Positions 33,784 to 43,381 of a stretch of 64,000 nt of DNA are shown in pieces (position 1 is the stretch's first letter; every line of letters begins with the position of its first letter). The stretch lies in NCBI GenBank assembly GCA_021794095.1, contig JAJYRN010000007.1, forward strand, positions 93,420-157,419, read 5' to 3'. A program made the translations under genes and the position numbers. Below the pieces are notes generated by a model, which saw only the letters and a list, made by a program, of their open reading frames with translations, was not told where the DNA came from and made no database searches. The stretch is from Acidobacteriota bacterium (lineage in GTDB: Bacteria > Acidobacteriota > Holophagae > Holophagales > Holophagaceae).

Positions 33784-34238
33784 TCCTGGCGGCCCTCTGG
33801 GCGGGCAGCCTCCTGGTGGAGCCCCGGCTCCCGGCGCGGGTGCCCATGCATTGGGGCCTTCACGGCGAGGTGAACGGCTGGGGCACTCCCTGGGAGGCCG
33901 CATGGCTGCTGCCCGCCCTCGCCACCGGGGTGTACGGGTTCGTCCTGCTGCTGGACTGGGGACGGCTGGACTTCCGCGCCGCCCGGCGCATGGCTCCGGG
34001 CACCACGCGGCAGATGCGCCTGCTGCTCCTGGCGCTGATGGCAGGGATACAGGCCGTGATTCTGGGAAGCGCGCTCCGGGGGAGCACCCCCGGCGACGGT
34101 CTCCTGCTGGCCTTCCTCGCGCTGTTCCTGGTGCTGCTGGCCCTGATCCTGGTTCCTCTGGGTGCCGGCACCTGCTACGCCTATGTCCTCCGGCACCGGA
34201 TGGCCGCTGGCGGCATCCTTCCTCCGGAGGCGCGATGA
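33699..34238 (+). CDS. SdpI-like membrane protein (DUF1648)
   Basis: This 179-residue membrane protein carries the DUF1648 signature LPARVPMHWGLHGEVNGWG between the first and second membrane segments, as in SdpI, the Bacillus immunity protein and signal receptor for the SdpC toxin. About five membrane segments are predicted. The ATG at 33699 has AGGAGG seven bases upstream and overlaps the regulator gene. In Bacillus, SdpI sequesters SdpR at the membrane on sensing SdpC; whether this pair senses a peptide is inference. Confidence 0.8.
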   Translation: MAHDPVPGSGEPRTDEGRDLLREWPAWLILAALWAGSLLVEPRLPARVPMHWGLHGEVNGWGTPWEAAWLLPALATGVYGFVLLLDWGRLDFRAARRMAPGTTRQMRLLLLALMAGIQAVILGSALRGSTPGDGLLLAFLALFLVLLALILVPLGAGTCYAYVLRHRMAAGGILPPEAR

Positions 34239-35575
34239 ATCCTTTGCTGCGATCCCTGACCCTGCTGGCCGTGCTGGTCCCGCCCGCGCTCACACAGACC
34301 GTCCAGTCCGCCCCGAAGCCGGGCCATTGGGAAGGCGCCCTCCAGCTTCCCCACGGCAAGCTGGACCTGCTGCTGGACCTCCGGATGAAGGATGGAGCCT
34401 GGCAGGGCGCCCTCACCATCCCCGCCCAGGGGGTGAAGGATCTCGCGCTCGAAAACGTCGCTGTGGCCGGAGGCAAGCTCAGCTTCGTGCTCCCGGGCAT
34501 TCCCGGCGACCCCCGGTTTGAAGGGGCGATCGCGGCCGATGGGCAGACCGTCACCGGCCCGTTTTCGCAGGGCGGCGCCCAGCTGCCGCTGACCCTCCGC
34601 TACACGGGGGAGGCACCCCCGGTGGCCGCGCCCTCCGGACCGGTCGCGCGGGCCGGGGAACGCCTGGTCCAGTTTCCTGGATTCAACGGCTTTCCCCTGA
34701 ACGGGACCGTGCTCGCCGGGGGCGCGCATCCCTACTTCGCGGTGATGGTGGCGGGTTCGGGCCCCACGGACCGCGACTGGTCCAATCCGCTGATCCCGAT
34801 GCCCAGCCACGCCGGCCGGGATGTCGCCGACTGGCTGCGGGCCCAGGGCATCGGCAGCCTGCGCTACGACAAGCGGTTCATCGGGTCGAAGGATCCGAAG
34901 CTGGACATCTCCCTGGATGCCCAGGCGGGCGATATCAAGGCCGCCATCGCCGAAGCCCGCACGCTGCCAGAAGCCAAGGGCAAGAAGATCCTGCTGGTGG
35001 GCCACAGCGAAGGGGCGCTGCTGTCGCTGGTGGTGGCGGACCACGCGGACGCCGTACTGCTGCTCTCCATGCCGGGCATGAGCATGGGCAAGCTCATCCT
35101 GGCCCAGGTGCAGGCCCAGCTCACGGAGGCTGGCGCTCCGGCGGGGGTATCCGCCACGAACATGGGCTACCTCGAATCCGTGCTCGACACCATCCGCCGA
35201 AACCAGCCCCTGCCCGCGGCGCCCTCGGGTGTGGCGCCCGGCATCCTGGCCCTGGCCAAGGGCCTCACGCGTCCGGAGAGCCTGAGTTATGTGCGGGACA
35301 CGCTGGACCTGGATCCCTGGGTTCTGGCCGCGCGCCTGTCGGAGCCCTCGGCCATCGTCTGGGGCGACCACGATGTGCAGACCTGGCGGCCGCCTACGGT
35401 GCCCGCCTCCTACCACGGCCTGGTGCTGGATATTCCGGATGCCAACCACCTGCTCAAGCGGGAGACGCGGCCGCGCGGCGAGCTCAACGGCGCCACGGCC
35501 ATGACCGCCTACGGCGACAAGACCCCGATGGCGGATCTCACCCCCGTGGCGGATTGGCTGAAGACGTTGAAGTGA
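34235..35575 (+). CDS. Secreted alpha/beta hydrolase
   Basis: This 446-residue protein has a signal peptide (MNPLLRSLTLLAVLVPPALT), an N-terminal beta-rich region (GHWEGALQLPHGKLDLLLDLRMKDGAW), and an alpha/beta hydrolase domain with the nucleophile elbow GHSEGAL near residue 255, an acid in VWGDHDVQTW and a histidine in DANHLLK. The start overlaps the sdpI-like stop by four bases (ATGA) with GGAGG upstream, so it is part of the same operon. The substrate is unknown. Confidence 0.82.
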   Translation: MNPLLRSLTLLAVLVPPALTQTVQSAPKPGHWEGALQLPHGKLDLLLDLRMKDGAWQGALTIPAQGVKDLALENVAVAGGKLSFVLPGIPGDPRFEGAIAADGQTVTGPFSQGGAQLPLTLRYTGEAPPVAAPSGPVARAGERLVQFPGFNGFPLNGTVLAGGAHPYFAVMVAGSGPTDRDWSNPLIPMPSHAGRDVADWLRAQGIGSLRYDKRFIGSKDPKLDISLDAQAGDIKAAIAEARTLPEAKGKKILLVGHSEGALLSLVVADHADAVLLLSMPGMSMGKLILAQVQAQLTEAGAPAGVSATNMGYLESVLDTIRRNQPLPAAPSGVAPGILALAKGLTRPESLSYVRDTLDLDPWVLAARLSEPSAIVWGDHDVQTWRPPTVPASYHGLVLDIPDANHLLKRETRPRGELNGATAMTAYGDKTPMADLTPVADWLKTLK

Positions 35576-35584
35576 CGGGTCCGA

Positions 35585-36916
35585 TTACTCGAGGTGGGTG
35601 GGCCCCACGGGCAGGCTTTCGTTGCCTTCGGCGTCCACCGTCGCCAGGGCATACACATTGGAATCGGGCACCACATCGGGGATGACGAGGTGGTCCGTCA
35701 CCGGCAGGCGCTCGATGCGCTGCCAGACGACCCCATCCGCCCGCCGCCGGAACAGCAGAAGCCCCTTCACCCGCGGATCCGCCGGCAGGGTCCAGCGCAG
35801 CTTCGTGTCGGGGCTCACGGCGCCGCCCAGGGTGAGATCCCGCACGGGGGCCGGGGCCGCGGCCAGGGTGGCCACCGCCGCGCAGAGGGCCCGTGCCAGC
35901 TTGGCGGCGTAGGGCGCGTCGAAGTGCGCGAGATCGTCGCCGTAGGCGCGGCCATCCACCGTCCGGACGTTCTGGTGCTGACGGTCGTAGTTCTCCTGGG
36001 CCTCGCGCAGGCAGGCGGCCGGATAGCCCTCCGCCGTGAAGCTCATGTGGTCGGAACCGCGGGCGATGCGATCCCGGCGGAGCATGACGAGCAGGTCCAG
36101 GTTCTCCACGTACCGTTCACCCAGCCGCTTCAGGTAGCGGGCCCACTCGCGGGAGCGGCCATCATTCTCCGTGCCCAGGGCGAGGCGGAGGCGGCGCTCG
36201 GCGGGCGTCTCCACGGCAGGTACGCCCTCGCTCCAGATACGGGCGGTGACGTTGTCCTTCACGCCGTTCGAGCCTTCGGTGTTGCCGGCGATGTCCACGC
36301 TCATCATGGCCATGACATCCACGCCCTCGGCCTTCAGGCGCTTCGCCAGGTGGGTGCTGCCGTAGAGGCCCTGCTCCTCGCCGGAAACGGATACGAAATA
36401 GACCGTCACGGCGGGCTTCTCGGCGGCCATCACGCGGGCCAGCTCCAGCATCATGGCGGTGCCGCTGCCGTCATCGTCGGCGCCGGGCGCATCTGATACG
36501 GCATCCATCACATCCGTAGCCCGGCTGTCGTAGTGGCCGGTGAGGACGATGGCCTCCCTGGCGCGCGCGGGATCCGTTCCGGGCAGCACGGCGCCCACGT
36601 TGGTGATGACGACCGGGGCCGGAATCCGGGGTGCGATGGGCTGGGTGAAGCGGTCCTCAAAGTACCGGAGGCGGGAACCCTGGAGCTGGACCAGGCCCTG
36701 GAACTGCCCCGTCAGCCAGCGCTGGGCGGCGCCGATGCCCCGGGTGGGGGAGGTCTGGTCCGAGAGGGTGTGGCGGGTGCCGAAGGAGACCAGCTTGGCG
36801 ACGGTGGCCTGGAGGTTCGCGGGGTTCACGTTGGCGACCAGGTGCTCCACCCGCGGGGCGCGGGCCTCCTGGGCGCCGAGGGCGCTGGCCAAGGCAAGGC
36901 AGATCAGGGCACGCAT
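35585..36916 (-). CDS. Secreted M28-family zinc aminopeptidase
   Basis: This 443-residue protein has a signal peptide (MRALICLALASALGAQ) and an M28 peptidase domain with the metal-binding pattern VLTGHYDSRA, GADDDGSGTAMMLELARV, and SGEEQGLYGSTHLAKRL, which provide the His, bridging Asp and catalytic Glu-Glu pair. A C-terminal beta-rich domain follows. It would hydrolyse N-terminal residues from peptides in the periplasm or outside. The ATG at 36916 has GGAG nearby. Confidence 0.87.
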   Translation of the reverse strand: MRALICLALASALGAQEARAPRVEHLVANVNPANLQATVAKLVSFGTRHTLSDQTSPTRGIGAAQRWLTGQFQGLVQLQGSRLRYFEDRFTQPIAPRIPAPVVITNVGAVLPGTDPARAREAIVLTGHYDSRATDVMDAVSDAPGADDDGSGTAMMLELARVMAAEKPAVTVYFVSVSGEEQGLYGSTHLAKRLKAEGVDVMAMMSVDIAGNTEGSNGVKDNVTARIWSEGVPAVETPAERRLRLALGTENDGRSREWARYLKRLGERYVENLDLLVMLRRDRIARGSDHMSFTAEGYPAACLREAQENYDRQHQNVRTVDGRAYGDDLAHFDAPYAAKLARALCAAVATLAAAPAPVRDLTLGGAVSPDTKLRWTLPADPRVKGLLLFRRRADGVVWQRIERLPVTDHLVIPDVVPDSNVYALATVDAEGNESLPVGPTHLE

Positions 36917-37006
36917 GGCAACTCCGGGATGGGATTCCAGATTGCACCTGCGGAGGGACGGGGGCAATGGACCTGGCGATAGACTGGGGGTTCATCCGGA
37001 GGTTCC

Positions 37007-37753
37007 ATGTTCCGCCTCGACGGCAAGATCGCCCTCGTCACGGGTGCCAGCCAGGGCATCGGCGAAGCCATCGCGAAGCGCCTCGCGGCCCAGGGCGCCA
37101 CGGTGGTGTGCGCGGCGCGGACGCTGCGGAAGCTCCAGGAGGTGGCCGATGCCATCGCGTCGGCGGGCGGGACATCGGACGTTGTGGTGGCCGACATGGC
37201 GGATGCGGCCTCGGTGAAGGCGGCGGTGGCCACGGTGGTGGAGCGCCACGGAGCCCTCCACATCCTGGTGAACAACGCTGGGATCACCCGTGACAAGCTG
37301 CTCATCCAGATGAAGGAGGAGGACTGGGACATGGTGCTAGACACCGACCTGAAGGGCGCCTGGGCAGCCATCCAGGCGGCGACGAAGCCCATGATGAAGC
37401 AGCGCTGGGGGCGCATCATCAACATCGCCTCCGTGGTGGGCCAGATGGGCAATCCGGGCCAGGCCAACTACGTGGCCGCCAAAGCCGGCCTCATCGGCCT
37501 CACCAAGTCCGTGGCCCGGGAACTGGCCAGCCGCAACATCACGGCCAATGCCGTGACGCCCGGCTACATCGAAACCGCCATGACCGCGGGTCTTTCCGAG
37601 GATGTGAAAGCGGAGTTCACGAAGCAGATCCCCCTGGGCCGCATGGGCACCGGCGAGGACATCGCGGCGGCGGCCCTCTTCCTGGCCAGCGAGGAAGCGG
37701 GCTACATCACGGGCCAGACGCTCAGCGTCAACGGCGGCATGCTGATGGTGTGA
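37007..37753 (+). CDS. fabG: 3-oxoacyl-ACP reductase
   Basis: This 248-residue short-chain dehydrogenase matches FabG: NADPH motif VTGASQGIGEAIAKRLA, LVNNAGITRDKLLIQMKEEDWD, the catalytic S...YxxxK (SVVGQMGNPGQANYVAAKAGLIGLTK) and TPGYIETAMT. It reduces 3-oxoacyl-ACP in fatty acid elongation. GGAGG precedes the ATG at 37007. It stands alone, apart from plsX and fabD, so another FabG may also exist in the genome. Confidence 0.93.
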   Translation: MFRLDGKIALVTGASQGIGEAIAKRLAAQGATVVCAARTLRKLQEVADAIASAGGTSDVVVADMADAASVKAAVATVVERHGALHILVNNAGITRDKLLIQMKEEDWDMVLDTDLKGAWAAIQAATKPMMKQRWGRIINIASVVGQMGNPGQANYVAAKAGLIGLTKSVARELASRNITANAVTPGYIETAMTAGLSEDVKAEFTKQIPLGRMGTGEDIAAAALFLASEEAGYITGQTLSVNGGMLMV

Positions 37754-37754
37754 T

Positions 37755-39686
37755 ATGACACCCTGGCGGGATTCCAGGCTCGCCCGCGGGCTGGCCTCCC
37801 TCCGGCCCCGCTGGGCCTGGATCCTGCTGGCCTGTGGACTGCCGTGGCTGCTGATTCCGCACCGCTGGCACGTGGAGGTTCTCGGGGGATTCTGGGATCT
37901 CTCGGCCCTGGTCTTCTGGATTGCCGCGTGGGTGCTCGGCTTCCTCGGCGTCCGCTGGCTCTGGCGGAAGCTCCTCTTCAAAGTCTCGCGGCGCCTCTGG
38001 GTCATCCTGATCCTCGTGTCGGCGCTCCCGGCTCTGACCCTCACGGTGCTCTTCCTGTCCATGGGGTGGCTGGGGCTCGGAGCCCAGGTCGGCCGCGCCT
38101 TCCAGGGGGACTTGAAGCGCATGGAGGCGGCGGTCCGCGAAGCGGTGAAGCAGCCTTCCGATGCCGCAGCGCTCAAGGCCCTGGCCGTGCTGGGCGAAGC
38201 CCACATCCGCCGCGTGGACACCCTGCCGCCGGGTATCCGGGATGGATTCGTGGGCTATGTCTATGACGTGACGCCCGAGGGGAAGAAGGTGGTGGCCCTG
38301 CGGGCGGTGGCCGCCGAGAATGGCCACCATCGCCTTCTGAGCCTCGGCCTCGGCCGCATGAGCGCCTCGGGCCGGGACATCTGGGGTGGGCGCATGGAGT
38401 ACCGCCTGGACTGGGGTTCCGCCCATGGGGGGAAGGTTCAGCTCAAGAATGGGAAGGAAGCGGCCCCCTTCGACTTCGCGAATGTCTTCCGGGGGGAACC
38501 CCCGGTGGCCAGCTACCAGGATGGCGATGTGCCCCAGGGGCGGGGGCTCTTCCATGCCTTCCGGCTGCCGCCCGTGGGGCTGCGGGTGGTGGACTGGGAG
38601 ACGGGCCGGCCCATGCTATTGACGGCCACGCCGGAAACCAGCCTGGACGAGTTGTTCCGTGGCTTCGGCTTCGGTAAGGACGGCAACAACCTGTCGGGCA
38701 AGACGCTGGTGATCATCTTTCTCCTGGCCGGGTTCATCGCCCTGCTCTTCACCTTCCAGCTTCTGGCCCTGCTCATGGGCCTCTTTCTGGCGCACCAGCT
38801 CGGGAGGTCCGTGGAGGGTCTGTTCCGTGGCGTGACGCGGCTGAGCGGAGGCGATTTCACCGTGCACATCCGGCCCAAGGGCCGGGACCAGGTGGCGAAA
38901 CTCACGGAAGCCTTCAACGAGATGGCCGGGCGCCTTCAGCAGGCGGATGCGGAACGCGGGGAGCGACTGCGCATGGAGGAGGAACTCCGCGTGGCCCGCG
39001 AAGTCCAGATGCGCCTCCTGCCGGACCTCGAAGCCCTGCGCCTGCCTTCCGTGCGGGCCGTGGTGCTTCCGGCGCTGGAGGTAGCCGGGGACTACTACGA
39101 TCTCTTCCCGCTGCCCGATGGCAGCCTGGCCTTCCTCATCGCCGACGTGAGCGGCAAGGGCACCAGCGCGGCCTTCTACGCCGCCGAGACCAAGGGCGTA
39201 CTCTCGGCCCTGGACAAGGTGGCCCTCGATCCGCGCGAGGTGGCGTCCCGCCTCAATGCCATCTGGTGCCAGGGCCATGGCAAGAACCTCTTCCTCACCC
39301 TGGTCTACGGCACCTTCCATCCCCGCACGGGCCGGTTCGCGTTTGTGCGGGCGGGCCATCCACCGGGCTTCCTGCGCCGGGTGGATGGCACCGTCGAGCG
39401 CCTGAGTCCTCGCGGCCTGGGCATCGGCCTTACCGCGGCGCAGTTCGCCGGGGCCCTGGAACTGGCCGAAGGCACGCTGGAGCCCGGCGATCGTCTGGTG
39501 TTCTACACGGATGGCCTCACCGAGGCGCTGGATCCCGCCGATATCCTCTACGGCGAAGCGCGCCTGGCGGACCTGCTCGCCCAGCCCGCTGAGGATCTCC
39601 AGGCCGCGATCCTCGCCGATGCCGTGGCCTTCACGGCGGGCCGCCCCCTGGCGGATGACCTCACCCTGTTGATCCTGGGGCGGTGA
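37755..39686 (+). CDS. Membrane-bound RsbU-like PP2C phosphatase with HAMP domain
   Basis: This 643-residue protein starts with membrane segments (WAWILLACGLPWLLIP, LSALVFWIAAWVLGFLGV and LWVILILVSALPALTLTVLFL), has an extracytoplasmic region (about 115-300), another membrane segment (LVIIFLLAGFIALLFTFQLLALLMG), a HAMP domain (about 350-395), a coiled coil and a SpoIIE-type PP2C phosphatase (VAGDYYDLFPLPDGSLAFLIADVSGKGTSAAFYA). It would dephosphorylate a STAS antagonist in response to an external signal. It follows fabG by one base. Confidence 0.88.
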   Translation: MTPWRDSRLARGLASLRPRWAWILLACGLPWLLIPHRWHVEVLGGFWDLSALVFWIAAWVLGFLGVRWLWRKLLFKVSRRLWVILILVSALPALTLTVLFLSMGWLGLGAQVGRAFQGDLKRMEAAVREAVKQPSDAAALKALAVLGEAHIRRVDTLPPGIRDGFVGYVYDVTPEGKKVVALRAVAAENGHHRLLSLGLGRMSASGRDIWGGRMEYRLDWGSAHGGKVQLKNGKEAAPFDFANVFRGEPPVASYQDGDVPQGRGLFHAFRLPPVGLRVVDWETGRPMLLTATPETSLDELFRGFGFGKDGNNLSGKTLVIIFLLAGFIALLFTFQLLALLMGLFLAHQLGRSVEGLFRGVTRLSGGDFTVHIRPKGRDQVAKLTEAFNEMAGRLQQADAERGERLRMEEELRVAREVQMRLLPDLEALRLPSVRAVVLPALEVAGDYYDLFPLPDGSLAFLIADVSGKGTSAAFYAAETKGVLSALDKVALDPREVASRLNAIWCQGHGKNLFLTLVYGTFHPRTGRFAFVRAGHPPGFLRRVDGTVERLSPRGLGIGLTAAQFAGALELAEGTLEPGDRLVFYTDGLTEALDPADILYGEARLADLLAQPAEDLQAAILADAVAFTAGRPLADDLTLLILGR

Positions 39687-39689
39687 GTC

Positions 39690-40271
39690 TCACTTCTCCA
39701 GCACGTCCACCAGATCCAGCAGGCGCTGGGCGGCGCGGAGGGCAGGGGCGCTCTGGCGGGCTTTCCGGGCGGCGTCGAAGGCGGTAAGTTCCCGTGCGAC
39801 TTCGGCGACCGCACGGGTGTGGCGCCCCTCATCGTGGGTCCGCAGCCAGGCGAAAGCGGCATCCAGGTCTGGGACGGCGTCCCAGCGGCCGAGATCCACG
39901 TTGATCCAGGCGCGCATGCCGTCCTGGTCGGCGCGGCGCAGCTCATGATCGCGTCCCGCTGGCACCAGCTTGAGCAGGAGATCCTGCGCGTCCAAGGCGG
40001 CCAGGGCCGCATCCTTGGGATCCTTGGCGTGGAGGCCCGCCAGGGCCTTGGCCAGGGCCGGCTGATCTCCGGGTGCCACGTGCGGCGTCAAAGCGGCTTC
40101 GGTGTGGGCCCACACGCGGGCGGCGGCGGCGGCATCATGGGCGACGCGGCCGGGGCGGCGGTCCGTGATGGCCTCGGGGAGGTTCTCCAGGGCTTCGAGG
40201 ATCTCGTGCAGGGGCCGGGCCGGAACCGGGGCGGCCTGGAGATGGGCGGGTGGGAGGAGGAAGAAGAACAT
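39690..40271 (-). CDS. Small exported protein ending the metal-efflux operon
   Basis: This 193-residue protein has a short signal-like hydrophobic start (MFFFLLPPAHLQAAPV) and then a helical, histidine-containing sequence (EAITDRRPGRVAHDAAAAARVWAHTEAALTPHV...). I do not recognise a family. It starts one base into the RND transporter's stop codon (TGATG), so it is translated with the pump and may be a periplasmic helper for metal efflux. Histidines at RVAHD, VWAH, TPHV, GLHAKD and RDHELR are possible metal ligands. Confidence 0.6.
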   Translation of the reverse strand: MFFFLLPPAHLQAAPVPARPLHEILEALENLPEAITDRRPGRVAHDAAAAARVWAHTEAALTPHVAPGDQPALAKALAGLHAKDPKDAALAALDAQDLLLKLVPAGRDHELRRADQDGMRAWINVDLGRWDAVPDLDAAFAWLRTHDEGRHTRAVAEVARELTAFDAARKARQSAPALRAAQRLLDLVDVLEK

Positions 40272-43200
40272 CAGAACTCCGGTGCGGGAAGGGGCTGCGG
40301 GGACTCGCCGGGCGCGGGGAAGCGGCCGAACTTGTGCAGCAGGGTGGGCAGGAGCAGCAGGTTGAGGATGGTGGACGACACGAGGCCGCTGAGGATGACC
40401 ACGGCCATGGGGCCTTCGATCTCGCGGCCGGGCTGGCGGAAGCCCAGGGCCAGCGGCAGCAGGGCCAGGGCGGTGACGGTGGCGGTCATGAGGATGGGCA
40501 CCAGCCGCTCCTCCGCCGTGCGCCGCGCGGTCGCCGCGTTCCAGGCGCAGCCTTCCTGGAACACCAGGTGCTCCGCATGGGACACCAGCAGGATGCTGTT
40601 GCGGGTGGTGACGCCGAAGAGGGTGACGAAACCCACCAGGGCGCCCAGGTTCAGGGTGCCGCCGGTGAGGAAGGCCCCCAGCACGCCGCCCAGCAGGGCG
40701 AAGGGCAGGTTGGAAAGCACCAGCGCCAGGTGGCGCGGGGAGTGGAAAACCAGGCTCAGCAGGGCCAGGATGCCCGCCAGGGAGATGAGCAGGTGGAAGG
40801 CCAGTTCCCGGTGGGCCGTGTTCTGGGCCTCCAGCACGCCCTTGAACTGGACGGTGATGCCCGGTGGCAGGGCCGCGCCGGACTGGACAGCCTTCTTCGC
40901 ATCCGCCACGAAGGCCGACAGGCTGCGGCCCTGCACGCTGCACATCACCACCGTCCGCCGCTGGGCCTCGTCATGGAGAACGGCGTAGCGCCCGGTTCCG
41001 CGCATCAGCTGCGCCACCTGGGACAGAGGCACGCTGCGCCCGTCCGGGGTGTGCAGGTCCAGATCCAGGATGCGGCCCGGATCGTTGCGGACGCCGGGCA
41101 GCAGGGTGATGGCCACGTCCGTCACCACAGGGCCCTGGAAGATCTGGCCCACCACCTGGCCCTGGTAGGCGGTCTGGATGGCCTCCAGCACGTCCACGGG
41201 GCGCAGCCCCTGGCGCGCCACGGCCTCGGGATCGAGGTGGATGGTCCATTCGGGCTGCCCCGGCGGGCTGTCTACGGACACATCCTGGGCCCCGGGCACA
41301 GCGGCCAGCACGGCCTTCACCCGGGCCGCCGCAGCATCGAGCTGATCCAGGTCTTCGCCGTTGAGCTGCACCACCACGGGGGCGTTGCTGCCGGAGATGT
41401 AGTCATCCACCCGGTCCCCGAGGTAGGTCTTCACCTCGAAGGTGGCGCCCGGAATGGACTGGAGGGCCTTCCGCACCCGGTCGGGCGTGTCGGCGGGCGC
41501 ACCGGGCTTCAGCTCGATGTCGAACTCACTGAACTGGGGGCCCACGGTGTCGTCGCCCCCCTCGGTGCGGCCCGCACGCTGGGAGATGGTGCCCATGGCG
41601 GGGACCTTCGCCAGTGCAGCGGCCACGCGCTGGCCCAGATGCAGGCTCTCCCGTAGGGAGGCGCCCGTGGGCAGGTTCACCTGGAGGATGAGGTGACCCT
41701 CCTGGAAGTCCGGGAGGAAACCGCCGGACAGGAAGGGCAGCGCCACGAGGCTGGCGGCCACCAGCAGTCCCGCGCCCAGGAAGAGGGCCTTGGGATGGGC
41801 CATGAGGTCTTCCAGGAGCGCATGGTAGCGGGCCTTCAGACGGGTCACCCAGGCGGGCTCCTCATGGGGCAGCCGGCCCTTCCCGAAGATGAGCAGGGTC
41901 ATCGCCGGGGTCACCGTCAGGGCCACCAGCAGCGAGGCCAGCACGGCGGAGAGGTAGGCCCAGCCCAGGGGCGCGAAGATCCGTCCCTGCACGCCACTGA
42001 AGGTCAGCACCGGGAACATGACCAGGGCCACCACGCCCGTGGCGAACACCACCGAGCCGCGGACCTCCATGGAGGCCTCCAGCACGATCTGGGCGGAGGA
42101 GCGGGGATCACCGCTCGCCCGGGCCAGGCGCATGCGCCGCAGGATGTTCTCCACGTCAATGATGGCGTCGTCCACCACCTCGCCCAGGGCGATGGTGAGG
42201 CCGCCCAGGGTGAGGGTGTTCAGGGTGAAGCCCAGGTGGACCAGCACCACCACGGCCGTGAGCAGGGAGAGCGGGATGGCGGTGAGGGAGATGAAGGCCG
42301 TGCGGGGATCCCGCAGGAAGGCCAGCAGCACGAACACCACCAGGACGCCACCCAGCAGCAGGGCGTTGCGGGCGTTGCCCACGGCCGTCTCGATGAAGGA
42401 GGCGACGCGGAAGGTGGGCATGTGGAGGACGATGCCCCGTCGCGCCATGTCCGGTTCCGCGGTCTTGAGGGTGGACTCGATGGCCTGGGTGATGCGGATG
42501 ACATCGGCGCCAGGCTGCACGAACAGCTCGCAGGTGAGGCCGGTCTTCCCGTCCACCATGGCTGCGCTGGTGGGCGGGGCCGGGGCCCAGGCCACGCGGG
42601 CCACATCGGCGATGCGCAGCACGGCGCCATCCTTCGCGGTCACGGCGACCTGCCCCAGGGCCTCGGGGGTGAGGCTCTGGCCCTCGCTGCGCAGCACGAT
42701 GCGCTGTTCCGGTGTGTCCACGAAGCCCGCGCCGCGGATGCCCGTGGCGGCGGCCACGGCCGCGCGCACCTGGTCCAGCGTGAGCCCGTGGATCTGGAGG
42801 CGGCCGGGGATGAGCTGGACCTGGAGCTGGCGCACTTCGCCGCCGTAGTCCGACACATTCGCGATGCCCGGGATGCCCAGCAGGCGGGGCCGCAACGTCC
42901 AATCCAGGTAGGTCCGCAGGTCCATGGGGGACATGCGGTCGCTGGTGAGGCCGAAGGCGTAGGCGTAGCCGGTGCTGGAGGCCAGCGGCGCCAGGGTGGG
43001 CGTGCCGGTGCCCGCGGGCAAGTGTCCCGCCACCTCCGCCACCCGCTCGGAGACCTGCTGGCGGGCCAGGTAGATGTCCGTGCCTTCCTTGAAGGTGGCA
43101 TCAATGGCGGAGATGCCCTGGATGCTCTGGGAACGCAGGTGCTGCAGGCCCGGCACGCCGTTCAGGGCGCGTTCCAGCGGTAACGTCACCAGCTGCTCCA

Positions 43201-43381
43201 CCTCCTCCGGCGACAGGCCTGGCGCCTGGGTCTGGACCACCACCATGGGCGGCGCGAACTCGGGGAATACCCCCAGCTGGGCGTGGTACGAGGTGTAGAT
43301 GCCGTAGGCCACCAGGAGGGCGGCCGCGACCATGATGAGGCCCCGCAGGCGCAGGGCACCCCGGACGATGGCGTTCAACAT
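40271..43381 (-). CDS. Heavy-metal RND efflux transporter (CzcA/CusA family)
   Basis: This 1036-residue inner-membrane pump belongs to the heavy-metal efflux branch of RND transporters. It has about twelve membrane segments, two large periplasmic loops, and the GEVVDDAIIDVENILRRM segment in the TM4 region where proton-relay acids sit. MLNAIVRGALRLRGLIMVAAALLVAYGIY is a typical first helix. The start overlaps the adaptor stop by one base (TGATG). Its metal (Cu, Ag, Zn, Co or Cd) cannot be told: diagnostic methionine triads are not obvious to me. Confidence 0.9.
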   Translation of the reverse strand: MLNAIVRGALRLRGLIMVAAALLVAYGIYTSYHAQLGVFPEFAPPMVVVQTQAPGLSPEEVEQLVTLPLERALNGVPGLQHLRSQSIQGISAIDATFKEGTDIYLARQQVSERVAEVAGHLPAGTGTPTLAPLASSTGYAYAFGLTSDRMSPMDLRTYLDWTLRPRLLGIPGIANVSDYGGEVRQLQVQLIPGRLQIHGLTLDQVRAAVAAATGIRGAGFVDTPEQRIVLRSEGQSLTPEALGQVAVTAKDGAVLRIADVARVAWAPAPPTSAAMVDGKTGLTCELFVQPGADVIRITQAIESTLKTAEPDMARRGIVLHMPTFRVASFIETAVGNARNALLLGGVLVVFVLLAFLRDPRTAFISLTAIPLSLLTAVVVLVHLGFTLNTLTLGGLTIALGEVVDDAIIDVENILRRMRLARASGDPRSSAQIVLEASMEVRGSVVFATGVVALVMFPVLTFSGVQGRIFAPLGWAYLSAVLASLLVALTVTPAMTLLIFGKGRLPHEEPAWVTRLKARYHALLEDLMAHPKALFLGAGLLVAASLVALPFLSGGFLPDFQEGHLILQVNLPTGASLRESLHLGQRVAAALAKVPAMGTISQRAGRTEGGDDTVGPQFSEFDIELKPGAPADTPDRVRKALQSIPGATFEVKTYLGDRVDDYISGSNAPVVVQLNGEDLDQLDAAAARVKAVLAAVPGAQDVSVDSPPGQPEWTIHLDPEAVARQGLRPVDVLEAIQTAYQGQVVGQIFQGPVVTDVAITLLPGVRNDPGRILDLDLHTPDGRSVPLSQVAQLMRGTGRYAVLHDEAQRRTVVMCSVQGRSLSAFVADAKKAVQSGAALPPGITVQFKGVLEAQNTAHRELAFHLLISLAGILALLSLVFHSPRHLALVLSNLPFALLGGVLGAFLTGGTLNLGALVGFVTLFGVTTRNSILLVSHAEHLVFQEGCAWNAATARRTAEERLVPILMTATVTALALLPLALGFRQPGREIEGPMAVVILSGLVSSTILNLLLLPTLLHKFGRFPAPGESPQPLPAPEF

